A stretch of DNA of 64,000 nt from DASRHT01 sp035650355 (lineage in GTDB: Bacteria > Chloroflexota > Ktedonobacteria > Ktedonobacterales > Ktedonobacteraceae), in assembly GCA_035650355.1 (NCBI GenBank), contig DASRHT010000058.1:46954-110953 (forward strand), in the 5' to 3' direction. The position numbers and the translations under genes were made by a program. The notes beneath the pieces are model-generated. The model ran no database searches, was not told the DNA's origin, and was given only the letters and a program-made list of their open reading frames with translations. Below, in pieces: positions 50,239-60,331 of this stretch. Numbering within the stretch: position 1 is the first letter of the stretch; each line of letters opens with the position of its first letter.

Positions 50239-50896
50239 TCATTCTAGTGAAGATTCATCTGCAGAAAATAAAAAGCCTTGCGTTCCTTGTCCTAAGCGTT
50301 TTTGCTTTTCCCGTTGCAGTTGCTGAATGCTCTTCTTGGGAGTTGGAAGGTCTTCTGGCATTGTGCCTCCCAACTCTTGAATCGTCTGTCGCACTTTTTT
50401 CCCTACCTTATTATGAACAGTATTCGCTTGCTCTTTCTTCTGAATCTTCTGAAGACGTATTTGTTCTTCTGCTTGTGTCGAACGAAAAAGGTTGGCAGCT
50501 AATTCAGTACTTCCCATATGGTCAAGGATTTTTTGTCCTTTATGCAATCCTTTCCGCGCGTGAATCGCCTGGGCAGAAAGTCCTCCATAGAGCCCTTTGT
50601 AACCAAAATCTTGAAAAACCGCAAAATCTTTTGCAGTAATAACCCCTGGCACCCTTTCCGACAATGATCATATCGGTGACTTCAACGAAATGATCTGAAG
50701 CCGCTTCTCCACTGCTTTCGCACGATTTGATTGCCTTGCTTACCACTTTTTGAAAATTGCGATAATCATCGTAGGTTAGAATTTTTGAGAGCTTCAGTGC
50801 GCTCCAGTATTCATTCCCATGCTCATTTACTTCTCGAATAGCATCAAATGGAGAGCTGTGTTGGGGTTGCTGGATGACGCTTTGCTCTTCGTCCTT
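50239..50896 (-). pseudogene. dinD: dinD-like gene, internally deleted and frameshifted
   Basis: DinD (damage-inducible, RecA-inhibiting in E. coli) remnant. The N-terminal part from ATG 50896 (GGAG upstream) reads FDAIREVNEHGNEYWSALKLSKIL and DHFVEVTDMIIVGKGAR. The C-terminal part in another frame reads KDFAVFQDFGYKGLYGG, HARKGLHKGQKILDHMGSTELAANLFRSTQAEEQIR and KVRQTIQELGGTMPEDLPTP. Between them the central segment, about 75 residues containing the family's SRYACYL region, is missing. The junction lies near 50640-50655. The product would be a shortened, shifted protein, hence pseudogene. Confidence 0.85.
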
Positions 50897-51140
50897 CATA
50901 TCACACTCCTTAATACCACCTTCACTTTGCTGGTGCCAGGTACACATTGCTCCCATCACATAGATTGTTATCAAAATCCCTAGAAGGGCAGTAATAGATG
51001 TATCCTCACCATTGCCCCTTATTATACTTATGGCAATGAAAAAAAACAAACCTATGAGGTTAGGTCTATCTAAAAAATTACTTGCCTACACTTTAAAATA
51101 TGCTCCAGTATCTGTCCTACTCGACGCACAGCCACAACTC

Positions 51141-51149
51141 TGATATAAT
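51141..51149 (+). promoter_or_regulatory. Extended -10 promoter of ruvB-queA
   Basis: TGATATAAT: consensus TATAAT at 51144-51149 with TG; the -35 (TCGACG, 51121-51126, 17-base spacing) is partial. A 45-base leader includes GGGGAG. Confidence 0.6.
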
Positions 51150-51193
51150 GAAGGCAGCATTGTAGAACACTAGTTTCATGCGGGGAGTATACC

Positions 51194-52231
51194 ATGCAGG
51201 AGCGCCTCGTTTCGCCTCATATGAGCGAAGAGGAACAGATTATTGAGGGCAGCCTTCGCCCTCGTCGCCTGGCCGAATATATCGGGCAGGAGAAAATTAA
51301 AGCGAATCTTAGCATATTATTGGAAGCTGCTCGCAGGCGCAATGAATCGGTCGATCACGTCTTACTTTACGGGCCTCCAGGGTTAGGAAAAACCACCCTT
51401 TGCAATATTATCGCCGCGGAGATGGGCGTCAGCATGAAAACCACCTCGGGACCAGCCATTGAGCACGCGGGCGACCTTGCCTCTATCCTGACATCGCTTC
51501 AGCCCGGCGAGGTCCTCTTCATCGACGAAATCCATCGTCTGGCCCGCGCCGTGGAAGAGCGGCTCTATTCCGCGATGGAAGATTTCGCCCTCGACGTGAT
51601 GATCGGCAAGGGACCGAGCGCCCGTGCGCTGCGCTTGACGCTGCCACCCTTCACCGTTGTGGGAGCCACCACGCGCGTCGGCGCATTAACCGCTCCCCTG
51701 CGTGACCGCTTCGGGGCCATCTACCGCATGGAATACTATCATCCAGATGCGCTTAAAGAGATTTTGCACCGCTCGGCGCGTATCCTGCGGGTGCCGGTGA
51801 AAGATGATGGCGTGGAAGAGATTTCCAGCCGCGCCCGTGGCACGCCTCGTATCGTCAACCGCCTGCTCAAACGCGTGCGCGACTATGCCCAGGTGCGCGC
51901 GGACGGCGTGATTACCAGGGAGGTGGCGCAGTCGGCCCTCGATGCCATGGAGGTCGATGAGATCGGGCTGGACCAGACCGACCGCAATATGCTCCTGACG
52001 ATCATCCAGAAGTTCAATGGCGGGCCCGTCGGCCTGGATACCCTGGCTGCCAGCACCAGCGAGGATTCCGAGACGATTGAAGATGTATATGAACCGTACC
52101 TGCTGCAACTGGGCTTCATCGCTCGCACTCCGCGCGGGCGTGTGGCGATGCGGGCAGCATACGAGCACCTCAAACTGCTGCCCCCGGGCGAAGAAAGTGG
52201 ACCAGGCTTGTGGACAACGACAACCCCTTGA
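51194..52231 (+). CDS. ruvB: Holliday junction branch-migration helicase RuvB
   Basis: 345 residues. Walker A GPPGLGKTTL, Walker B FIDEIHRL, sensor GATTRVG, and Arg finger GTPRIVNRLLKRVRDYA. The winged-helix C-terminus ends GRVAMRAAYEHLKL. RuvB is the hexameric motor driving RuvAB branch migration. ruvA and ruvC are not in the window. Overlaps queA by 22 bases, an operon seen in many bacteria. Confidence 0.97.
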   Translation: MQERLVSPHMSEEEQIIEGSLRPRRLAEYIGQEKIKANLSILLEAARRRNESVDHVLLYGPPGLGKTTLCNIIAAEMGVSMKTTSGPAIEHAGDLASILTSLQPGEVLFIDEIHRLARAVEERLYSAMEDFALDVMIGKGPSARALRLTLPPFTVVGATTRVGALTAPLRDRFGAIYRMEYYHPDALKEILHRSARILRVPVKDDGVEEISSRARGTPRIVNRLLKRVRDYAQVRADGVITREVAQSALDAMEVDEIGLDQTDRNMLLTIIQKFNGGPVGLDTLAASTSEDSETIEDVYEPYLLQLGFIARTPRGRVAMRAAYEHLKLLPPGEESGPGLWTTTTP

Positions 52232-53313
52232 AGATCAGCGATTTTGATTATCACCTGCCTCCAGCATTGATCGCGCAGACGCCGATAGAGCCGCGCGATG
52301 CCTCGCGTTTACTGGTGGTGCGCCGCGATTCCACGCAGCTAGAACATCGACACTTTCGCGATATCGGATCATACCTTCGCCCCGGCGATCTGCTGATCGC
52401 CAATCAGAGCAGAGTTATTCCAGCGCGCTTGCTCGGTCGCAGAGTGGGCACCGGAGGCGCCGTCGAGGTGCTGCTACTGGCGGAGCGGCCCGATCTTGGC
52501 CCCGATTGCTGGGAGACGCTGGTGCGCCCCGGTCGCCGCCTGCGGGAAGGCTCGCTGATCGCTTTTGGCGATGAAGCTGCGCAAACACGCTTACAGGCCG
52601 AGATATTGCAGCGCACCGACGCGGGCGGGCGCATTGTGCGCTTCTCCGTTATCGGAGCTAAGGCCGAGGACGACGATCCGTACAGCGTCCTGGATGTGCG
52701 CAACCTGATCGACCAGCTAGGACGAATGCCGCTACCACCATATATCCATGAGACGTTGCAGGACCCCGAACGCTATCAAACTGTCTACGCACGCATTCGC
52801 GGCTCGGCGGCAGCTCCGACCGCTGGCCTGCACTTTACCCCGCAACTGCTGGCACAACTGCGCCATCAGGGGGTACGCATTGGCTTTGTCACTTTGCATG
52901 TGGGGCTGGATACCTTCCGTCCGGTCGAGTGCGAAGATGTGAGCGAACATAAAATGCATAGCGAGGCGTTCGAACTGGATGCCCCCACGGCGGAATTGAT
53001 CAACGAGACGCGTAAAGCGGGCGGGCGCGTCGTCGCCGTCGGCACAACTTCTGTGCGCGTGCTCGAAAGCGTAGCCGCCTTCTGTGATGGACGCATTGAG
53101 CCGTATCAGGGGCACACGCAGCTCTTTATCACCCCAGGTTATCGCTACCAGATCGTGGATGCGCTGATCACCAACTTCCACCTGCCCCGCTCAACCCTGC
53201 TGCTCCTCGTCAGCGCCTTTATGGGCAAAGATCTGATGGAACGCGCCTACCAGGAGGCTATTCGCGAACAATACCTCTTCTTTAGCTTTGGCGACGCTAT
53301 GCTGATACTGTAG
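52210..53313 (+). CDS. queA: S-adenosylmethionine:tRNA ribosyltransferase-isomerase QueA
   Basis: 367 residues from GTG inside ruvB. FDYHLPPALIAQTPIEPRDASRLLV, RPGDLLIANQSRVIPARL, AAPTAGLHFTPQLL, VTLHVGLDTFRPV and TSVRVLES are QueA hallmarks. It transfers ribosyl from SAM to preQ1-tRNA to make epoxyqueuosine. Its C-terminus DALITNFHLPRSTLLLLVSAFMG is complete. A repeat unit begins right at the stop. Confidence 0.97.
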   Translation: MDNDNPLKISDFDYHLPPALIAQTPIEPRDASRLLVVRRDSTQLEHRHFRDIGSYLRPGDLLIANQSRVIPARLLGRRVGTGGAVEVLLLAERPDLGPDCWETLVRPGRRLREGSLIAFGDEAAQTRLQAEILQRTDAGGRIVRFSVIGAKAEDDDPYSVLDVRNLIDQLGRMPLPPYIHETLQDPERYQTVYARIRGSAAAPTAGLHFTPQLLAQLRHQGVRIGFVTLHVGLDTFRPVECEDVSEHKMHSEAFELDAPTAELINETRKAGGRVVAVGTTSVRVLESVAAFCDGRIEPYQGHTQLFITPGYRYQIVDALITNFHLPRSTLLLLVSAFMGKDLMERAYQEAIREQYLFFSFGDAMLIL

Positions 53314-53385
53314 GGGCAACCCTTGCGGTTGCCCCCGCAGTCCTCCGGTCGAATCGGCGCAGGGCAACCCCAATCCTGCCCCTAC
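53310..53385. repeat. GTAGGGGC...GCCCCTAC intergenic repeat unit 4
   Basis: Starts GTAGGGGCAACCCTTGCGG, ends AATCCTGCCCCTAC, overlapping the queA stop and lying between converging queA and the TPR gene; it may also act as a terminator. Confidence 0.7.
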
Positions 53386-53392
53386 AAACATG

Positions 53393-54937
53393 TTATGCCA
53401 GACGTTCTAGCAGGGACATGGCGTGACTGGTATAAAAATCCGGCCTGTCCTGCTTCAGCCAGCGTAGAGGTGCTAGCAGCGGCGTCGGTAGATTGAGTTC
53501 TAGCGCGCGTTCCAGCATAGCGACTGCCTCCTGGTCGCGTTGCAACGAGGCGCAGGTCAGGCCCTTCCAGAAGTAGGCTCCCCACTTCGCCTCATCTAAG
53601 GTAATCGCGTGCTCTATTGTGGCTAGGGCTTGTTGGTAGTCAGTGCGCAACCATTGGGCTACACCCAGGCACAGATAGGCGTCATAATCTTCCGGGTCGG
53701 CCCGCGCGATTTGTTCCAGACACTCTGGCAGGGCGGGATCAGGGCCATCCAGGCACATATCAATCCATTGCGCCATCCAGCCGTGATCGACATGCGAGGG
53801 ATCGAGCTGCCAACTGCGGTGGCAATCTTCTCGCGCCCGTTCGATGTGACGCAGGCGCAAATGCGCTTCCCCGCGATTATTGTAAGCGCAGGCAAAATCG
53901 GGCAGCAGGGCAATCACGCGGTCGAAGTCCTCAACCGCCTGCCGGGGCTGATTCAGTTGCAAGGAAAGTGTTCCGCGGTAAAAAATCGCTAACGCATCAT
54001 CGGGGCTCAGGCGCAAAATCTGGTTATAGTCTTCAATGGCCTCCTGGAACCGCTTTAACCCATAATAAATTTCCGCACGGTCTTTATAGACATTGATCAA
54101 TGAAGCGTCCAGGGCTAGCGCCTGGTTGTAGTCGATCAGCGCCTGAATGGGCTGTTTGCTACAGGCGTACGAGATGCCTCGATTGTAATAAACAATGGCG
54201 AGCGAAGGGTCGAGCGCGATAGCAGCGCCAAAATCGGCAATGGCCTCGGCATACATCGCGAGCTGGCGATAGGCTTCTCCACGATTATTATAGGTAAAGG
54301 CGACAGTGGGGCCGAGTTTGAGCGCCTCATTGTAGTGTTCAATGGCCTTGAGTGGTTGTCCATTGTCGGTATGAGCTGCGCCCAGCCGGTTCAAAATAAT
54401 GATATCGTCTGGATAGAATAGCAGCGCCCGCTCAAAATCAGTGATAGCGCGGTCAAAATTTTTCAGCGCCGCATAAGCCTGCCCCCTGCTCCCGTAAGCG
54501 CCAATGCTGCCTGCCTGCTCGGGATCTTGCGCGATAGCTTTATCCAGGTTCAGGAGCGCTTGCTCGTATTCTTCCAATGCCAGGTAAGAGATGCCTCGAC
54601 CGACAAGAGCTTGAGTGTCGCCAGGTTTTAGCATCAGGGTCATGCTAAAATCTTTGATGGCCTGGCGCTGCTCCCCCAGCATATAGTGCGTGATCCCGCG
54701 CTGGTAGTAGGTGGTGACGTGCCTGGGTTGAAGTTGTAGCGCCCGGTCGAAATCGCTGAGGGCGCGCGGGAAATCGCTGAGTTTGCGGTAAATAAGGGCG
54801 CGGTTATAATAAGCTGCGGCATCATCGGGCCTTTTTACGATAGCGCGGCTAAATTCCGCGAGGGCCTGCTGATGATCGCCCTGCAAAGCGTATTCCGCAC
54901 CGCGTTTATTGTGGTCAATGATGTGGTCGGAGCCCAT
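53393..54937 (-). CDS. TPR-repeat protein
   Basis: 514 residues made almost wholly of about 13 tetratricopeptide repeats (34 residues each, W/A/Y-F-N-P signatures such as DAAAYYNRALIYRKLSDFPRALSDFDRALQ). No catalytic domain, signal or membrane segment. Scaffold for protein interactions; partner unknown. AGGAGA before ATG. Confidence 0.88.
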   Translation of the reverse strand: MGSDHIIDHNKRGAEYALQGDHQQALAEFSRAIVKRPDDAAAYYNRALIYRKLSDFPRALSDFDRALQLQPRHVTTYYQRGITHYMLGEQRQAIKDFSMTLMLKPGDTQALVGRGISYLALEEYEQALLNLDKAIAQDPEQAGSIGAYGSRGQAYAALKNFDRAITDFERALLFYPDDIIILNRLGAAHTDNGQPLKAIEHYNEALKLGPTVAFTYNNRGEAYRQLAMYAEAIADFGAAIALDPSLAIVYYNRGISYACSKQPIQALIDYNQALALDASLINVYKDRAEIYYGLKRFQEAIEDYNQILRLSPDDALAIFYRGTLSLQLNQPRQAVEDFDRVIALLPDFACAYNNRGEAHLRLRHIERAREDCHRSWQLDPSHVDHGWMAQWIDMCLDGPDPALPECLEQIARADPEDYDAYLCLGVAQWLRTDYQQALATIEHAITLDEAKWGAYFWKGLTCASLQRDQEAVAMLERALELNLPTPLLAPLRWLKQDRPDFYTSHAMSLLERLA

Positions 54938-54976
54938 GCAGTGTTTCTCCTTGATAATGGCAAAGCATGTATTGAA

Positions 54977-56430
54977 GCCTTCTGACTGAACAGCAACATA
55001 ATATGCGATTGCATGAGCACTGTCAACTTTATGGGAAATAGGGGATAATAGGTATTTCCCCTATTCTTTTACGCTAGAGGATTGCTTTCCTTGTTCTTTG
55101 CCCCTGACCAGCGAGGCGAAGATGCCAATGGCGGCAATGGCGGCGCTGACAGTAAAAGTGACCTGGAAGCTGTGAACGAAGATTTGCTGCAACTGGCCGA
55201 TGTCCTGTCCAGGATGACCACTGATAAGTAGACTGCCAGCCTCTGCGCCTCCCAGGACGGCGAATATCGTGCCGGCCAGCGCGACACTCAGACTCTGTCC
55301 CATCGTACGCCCGGTTGCCAGGAAGCCGGAAGCAATCCCCTGCCGCTGGCGTGGAGCTGAGCCTAGCAGTGCGCTATTGTTGGGTGATTGAAATATCGCC
55401 TGCCCCGCGCTTGTAAACACGAGCCGCCAGACGATATCCCAGATGGAGCTTTTCTCGTTGAGCTGACCGATAAAGACCAGCCCGATGCAGGCTATAGTCA
55501 ACCCACCTGCCGCTAACCAGCGCGTACCAATACGATCCGCCAGCGAGCCGCTCAACGGCGCGATGACTGCCAGCGTGATAGGGAATGGCGTGAGCAGTAA
55601 CCCCGCCTGCTCGGTTGAGAAGCCATGTAGCTCCTCGAAGTAAAAGGGGAGCATAAAGCTGACCGCGAAAAGCGCCAGGAAGCTCAAAACCAGGCTCAGG
55701 TTTGCCGAGAGGAAGACGCGATTATGGAACAGCGACAGGTCGATGATGGGATCGGCCACGCGCATTTCAACAAAAGGCAGAATGATCAGGCTAGCTATAC
55801 CAAGCACGAGCAAGCTGATCAGCAGTGGCGATGTCCATCCCAGTTCTTGCCCGAAGGAAAGTCCGGCGGTAATGGCCGCGAGTCCTATTGCCAGCAGTAG
55901 CGCCCCCCACGGATCGAAGTGCCCTTGCGAGCGACGCATTGGCTCTCTCAGGACGCGGAACGTGGCAATGAGGCCAATAATACCTATAGGAACGTTCACA
56001 TAGAAGATCCAGCGCCAGGAGAAATAAGCGGTGATCAGGCCACCCAGCGTCGGTCCAACGCTTACGCCGAGCGCGACAATGATAGCATTGAGCCCCAGAG
56101 CTTTGCCGCGTTCATTGGCAGGAAAGGCGCTGGTGATGAGAGCCGGACTGATCGCCATCAGCAGCGCGCCGCCCAGACCTTGCAAGGCGCGCGCACCGAC
56201 CAGGAAAACGAGCCAGGGCGATGCTCCACAAAGAGCAGAGCCGCTGGTAAAAACAATTAGCCCGGCGATCCAGACGACCTTGCGCCCAATCATGTCTGCC
56301 AGTCGTCCTGCGGTAAGCAGCGCCGCCGCTGTAGCGACAAGATAGGCGATGATGACCCATTCTATCGCGCCGCCCAGAGGCACTTTAAAATATTGCGCTA
56401 TCGTTGGCAGACTGATGTTCACGACACTTT
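54977..56430. repeat. Left copy of a ~1.45 kb duplicated segment
   Basis: Closely similar to 61201-62655, covering most of the MFS gene plus its 3' flank (CTTCTGACTGA, then AATAGGGGATAATA). Divergence is moderate, mostly third codon positions. The homology stops near 56430, where the left transporter copy loses its N-terminus. Confidence 0.8.
55061..56422 (-). pseudogene. DHA2-family MFS transporter, N-terminally truncated copy
   Basis: 453 residues open from GTG 56422. Nearly identical in plan to the full transporter at 61285-62835, but it begins at VNISLPTIAQYF and lacks the first 60-odd residues, including TM1 and its LDSSIVN motif. Upstream in frame is a stop, then unrelated DNA. All remaining motifs are intact (GRLADMIGRKVVW, GWALLGSAPRQRQGIASG-like region). 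No Shine-Dalgarno site at GTG. Likely non-functional; it marks the left edge of the restriction-modification island. Confidence 0.75.
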
Positions 56431-56541
56431 TCTGTTACCTATTGGACACATACATTAAGCGAGTTGGAAGCCATTTTGCAAAAGCATACTGCATAAGCAC
56501 TTGAGGTATGAAAGAAGGTGGGGCACTTGCCCCACCTTCTA

Positions 56542-57060
56542 TTACGCTGCTAAAGTGAAAATTATCTTGCGCGGATCTCGCGTATGCGGGAACTTTACCC
56601 GAAGCACATAGCGATTGGTGGGTCGATATGATACCTCATTGCCCTCTTCAATCCGCTCATGGAACTGCCCGACATAGAGATCCTGGAGATCTACCATATT
56701 CTTGCCCCATTGCGTTTCAACGATTTCCTTGACCTTGCTTGATAAAGCAGTATCCACGCTCTCACAGTCGGCTATGAATTGCTCAGGGCTTTCAAACAGT
56801 AATTCTATTGTACCAAAGGGCTGAAACTCATCGTTTCCAAACATATCGGGGTCAGTGATCGGGCCGATGAAGCTAAACATGTCGTCAAGCATATGTGCTT
56901 CCCGTAAAGGCCGAATTAAATAGCCCTGGGTTTCTGATACAGAATGATTGACCAACGGAGCTATGCGTAATATAATAAGCATTAAAAGCAAAAGAACATG
57001 GGTACTATAATTAGATTGATCATAGCGTGAGGATACCATCTCGTTTTCTGTGTAATCCAA
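56542..57060 (-). CDS. Unrecognised 172-residue protein beside the R-M genes
   Basis: Start uncertain: TTG 57060, ATG 57039 or a Met near residue 27. A short hydrophobic run (STHVLLLLMLIILRIAPLV) is near the N-terminus; the rest is soluble and acidic (EFQPFGTIELLFESPEQFIADCESVD, PTNRYVLRVKFPHTRDP). No HTH, so not a classical controller. It is divergent from the methylase, 70 bases away, inside the AT-rich island, and probably came with it. Function unknown. Confidence 0.5.
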   Translation of the reverse strand: MDYTENEMVSSRYDQSNYSTHVLLLLMLIILRIAPLVNHSVSETQGYLIRPLREAHMLDDMFSFIGPITDPDMFGNDEFQPFGTIELLFESPEQFIADCESVDTALSSKVKEIVETQWGKNMVDLQDLYVGQFHERIEEGNEVSYRPTNRYVLRVKFPHTRDPRKIIFTLAA

Positions 57061-57130
57061 CGCTGGAAGCTAGTTCAGCATACCATTTACACACCATTGG
57101 AGATGGCCTCAATAGTGAGAGGCTAGCTAT

Positions 57131-60100
57131 ATGGCTTCAATAGCACAGGAGGTCCTGGAACAGGTACTCGAAAAAGGCGGTTTTGTCTATGAAGGCATAA
57201 AGTCATCTGGGCTTATAGATGCAGAGAATGTAAAGCATACGGCTACTACTAATTTACGTTATAGGCAACTTTTTGACAGAAAAGATGGTCCAGTTGTTGA
57301 TTGTGTATATGAAGTCCCTAATCAGATAAGTGATGATGACGTTCCAGGAACACCAGCTATTTATTTCAAAGTACTCGAAGAACCTTCACTTAAGTCTATT
57401 ACAAAATTGCGTTCATGGGTATGGAACCAGGGGCGTAGCCCAATGCTCTGGGTTGTGACGCCCACTCGTGTACTCATTTATGATAGTTATGCACGCCAGC
57501 AAGCAGGCGAAAGTGATGAAGACTATTTGTTAGAGGAATTTACAATTATTAGTGGACAGCTTCATATTTTAAGTGAGTTTCATAAGAAAAATTTTGACTC
57601 CGGTGAATTCTGGCAAACTAAGTATGGGAAACAAATTAAACAAGACCAGCGTATTGATAAAGCAATGCTGAAGGATTTATCTAAAGCAGAAGGGCTACTA
57701 ATATCAGCGTTCAAAAAACGTGGTCTAATATCACCTACGAGTGTTGCGCATGCTATATTAGGACGTTCTACATTCGCTTCGTATCTTGCAGATAGGGACA
57801 TATTAAAATCCTCGTTTTTTGAAGAAAGATACAATTATAAATCTTTCAAAGATCTTCTTAGCGACGTAGATGCTACATACAACTTTTTTAGATGGCTAGG
57901 TGAGACTTTTAACGGTAACCTCTTTCCTTTCCAAGAAGGGGAGGAAAAGATTATTAAAGATGATTTAGATATAATAAGAGCTTTTCTTACCGGCGTCGAT
58001 ATGAATAATTATCCCCAAGTACGACAGGAGCGACTTTGGGGTTACGAATTCAATTTTATTCCGGTTGAACTCATTAGTAGTATCTATGAAATGTTCGCTC
58101 ATTCTAGCGATGCACAAGCAGCAGAAGAAAGAAGTACGCATTATACGCGCCTTCAACTTGTTGAATTAGTATTAAGCATTGCCATGAGCAGTATGAAATC
58201 GACCGCACGTATACTTGATCCAGCCTGTGGTTCAGGTATCTTCCTCGTTGAGGCATTTAAACGTCTGGTATGGATGAGGGAAAATGAGCACAAGTCTATA
58301 GTACAACGCGATGAATTGCGTAATATGCTCTATTCACAGATCTTCGGTATCGATATTGATCGAGGGGCAGTAGATGTTGCAGCATTCAGTCTATATTTAA
58401 CATTATTGGAACTTGATCCTGATCCACAACCTCCGGCTGCATTGAAGTTTCTTCCATTACTACCTTCTGATGAAATACCTAATAAGATACCGAATCTTTA
58501 TGTACAAGATTTCTGTAATAACGAGCATATTTTTAACGAGAAGGAACCATTTGTAAATCAAGATTTTGATCTCATTGTTAGTAATCCACCCTGGACAGCT
58601 CTAAAGGAGAGTAAAGCTCCTCGTGACCCAGATAATCCAATTTCTGGCCGTCAATGGGCACTAGAGTACTGTAAAACACATGCTATTCCTGATAAGAAGC
58701 CAGATCAAGCATTTATGATGCGTGTCCAAGACTTTGTGCATCCTGACACGCGAGTAGCTTTTATAGTTGCCAGTCGTATGTTTTATCAACAAGAGGATAG
58801 GTCTTGGCTAAAGAGATTCCTTGATAGTGTAACTGTTGATACAGTCATTAATTTGTCTGATCTTGTTGGAGAGAAAGTCTTATTTGGGGATAAGCTCGGC
58901 AAATCTACAATTCATAATCCTGCGAGTGTTATTTTTTTTCGTGCTCTTTCACCATATAAAGACAATCAGGTTAGATACATAACACCAAATTGGTATCCGA
59001 GCATCAGAGCAAGAAATGAGATCATCATTACAAATGAAGATATACACTTTCTTTCTCAAAAGCTACTCCAACATCAACCATTTCTGTGGAAGTCTGCATT
59101 TCGAGGCACCCCACATGACTACCGGTTATTAAGTCGATTACAGGCTCTCCCTTCTCTTGATACCGTATTGTCCATAGCAGGTGTAAGTAAACTTGCTCAT
59201 CGTGGTATAACTTTTGGGCAAGGCCAAACAAAAAAAACGCCTTCTACTCTCCTCGGAAAGCCGTTTCTAAGCTCTGCGTCAAACGAACGGTATTCTATCG
59301 ATGTTGCTCCTTTGCCTCTTTTTGAGAAAGATCAAATTGCGAAGAAGAGCAACACTCAGTCTTTACAGCTACCTGCGCTGGTACTTTGGCGTTCCTTAAA
59401 ATATGAAGGGAAACAGTCACTGGAGAATGCAGGACGCCCATATGCTGCGCTGGCCGAAGATACTTTAGAGAGGCACCATCTTATTATCGATCAGATGTAT
59501 TATGGCATACCATCAAGCTCTGCATTTCCTAAATTATTGAATCAGCTCAATGCCATCTTGAACTCTAAATTAGCTTTTTACATGGCATTTATGTTTGGTT
59601 CCGTCCTCGGGTGGGGAGATCGCTGGTTGGTTGAACCGGGAGACTGGTTACAGGTACGTTTACCTGACTCTATTTTTGATAATAGCACAGATTCTATTTG
59701 GAACGAAGTTTTGCAACATGAGCAATGGCTGAGAAACAATTGGCGACCAGGTTTGACAACTACATCATCTATTGGACAAAAGATTTTTCAAGAACAGACT
59801 TTGCTTGATCAGGCTGTTTATCGGCTCTATGGACTATCAGTGCAGGAAATTCTCTTAATTGAAGATACAATAACGCTAAGTATTAATCCCATTCTCGCCA
59901 AAAACCTCCGTTATTCGAATGCGTTATTGCATGCAACAACCTCCGACGTTCAAAACTATGCAAAGAGACTATGTACGCAGCTAAATGGAATTCTAAACGG
60001 CGATGGACAGTTACTAACGGCTTCTGTAGTTGAATTTAAGCAACCTTTGCCTCTTCGTGCATGTCGCTTTAGACAGAGAAATATAAGTACTAGCGAGATT

Positions 60101-60331
60101 GTTACAGTTATGCAATTTGAAGATATTAGTAATGTTATAGAACAGATGAGGGAGGATCTCCGCACAGAAATTGCAGATCACGTCTATGTTTTACGTAGTT
60201 TACATGTATACGAACCTGATGGTTTCTGGATTATCAAAAGTGCTGAGAAGCGCCTCTGGAGTGAAACGGCTGCGCTCAATGATGCAGACATGATTGTGTG
60301 TGAGCATATGGAAGATATGGAGAATGAGTAG
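57131..60331 (+). CDS. Large N6-adenine DNA methyltransferase / type II R-M protein (Eco57I-like)
   Basis: 1066 residues. The central methylase domain has SAM motif I LDPACGSGIFLVEAF (near 363) and catalytic motif IV IVSNPPW (near 488), with HYTRLQLVELVL before it, typical of gamma-type N6-adenine methylases of Eco57I class. N-terminal 1-170 (VVDCVYEVPN, AIYFKVLEEPSLKSITKLRSWVWNQ) could hold a degenerate nuclease. The C-terminal 500 residues look like a target-recognition region. AT-rich compared with its surroundings. The endonuclease gene begins at the next base, so translation is coupled. Confidence 0.85.
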   Translation: MASIAQEVLEQVLEKGGFVYEGIKSSGLIDAENVKHTATTNLRYRQLFDRKDGPVVDCVYEVPNQISDDDVPGTPAIYFKVLEEPSLKSITKLRSWVWNQGRSPMLWVVTPTRVLIYDSYARQQAGESDEDYLLEEFTIISGQLHILSEFHKKNFDSGEFWQTKYGKQIKQDQRIDKAMLKDLSKAEGLLISAFKKRGLISPTSVAHAILGRSTFASYLADRDILKSSFFEERYNYKSFKDLLSDVDATYNFFRWLGETFNGNLFPFQEGEEKIIKDDLDIIRAFLTGVDMNNYPQVRQERLWGYEFNFIPVELISSIYEMFAHSSDAQAAEERSTHYTRLQLVELVLSIAMSSMKSTARILDPACGSGIFLVEAFKRLVWMRENEHKSIVQRDELRNMLYSQIFGIDIDRGAVDVAAFSLYLTLLELDPDPQPPAALKFLPLLPSDEIPNKIPNLYVQDFCNNEHIFNEKEPFVNQDFDLIVSNPPWTALKESKAPRDPDNPISGRQWALEYCKTHAIPDKKPDQAFMMRVQDFVHPDTRVAFIVASRMFYQQEDRSWLKRFLDSVTVDTVINLSDLVGEKVLFGDKLGKSTIHNPASVIFFRALSPYKDNQVRYITPNWYPSIRARNEIIITNEDIHFLSQKLLQHQPFLWKSAFRGTPHDYRLLSRLQALPSLDTVLSIAGVSKLAHRGITFGQGQTKKTPSTLLGKPFLSSASNERYSIDVAPLPLFEKDQIAKKSNTQSLQLPALVLWRSLKYEGKQSLENAGRPYAALAEDTLERHHLIIDQMYYGIPSSSAFPKLLNQLNAILNSKLAFYMAFMFGSVLGWGDRWLVEPGDWLQVRLPDSIFDNSTDSIWNEVLQHEQWLRNNWRPGLTTTSSIGQKIFQEQTLLDQAVYRLYGLSVQEILLIEDTITLSINPILAKNLRYSNALLHATTSDVQNYAKRLCTQLNGILNGDGQLLTASVVEFKQPLPLRACRFRQRNISTSEIVTVMQFEDISNVIEQMREDLRTEIADHVYVLRSLHVYEPDGFWIIKSAEKRLWSETAALNDADMIVCEHMEDMENE

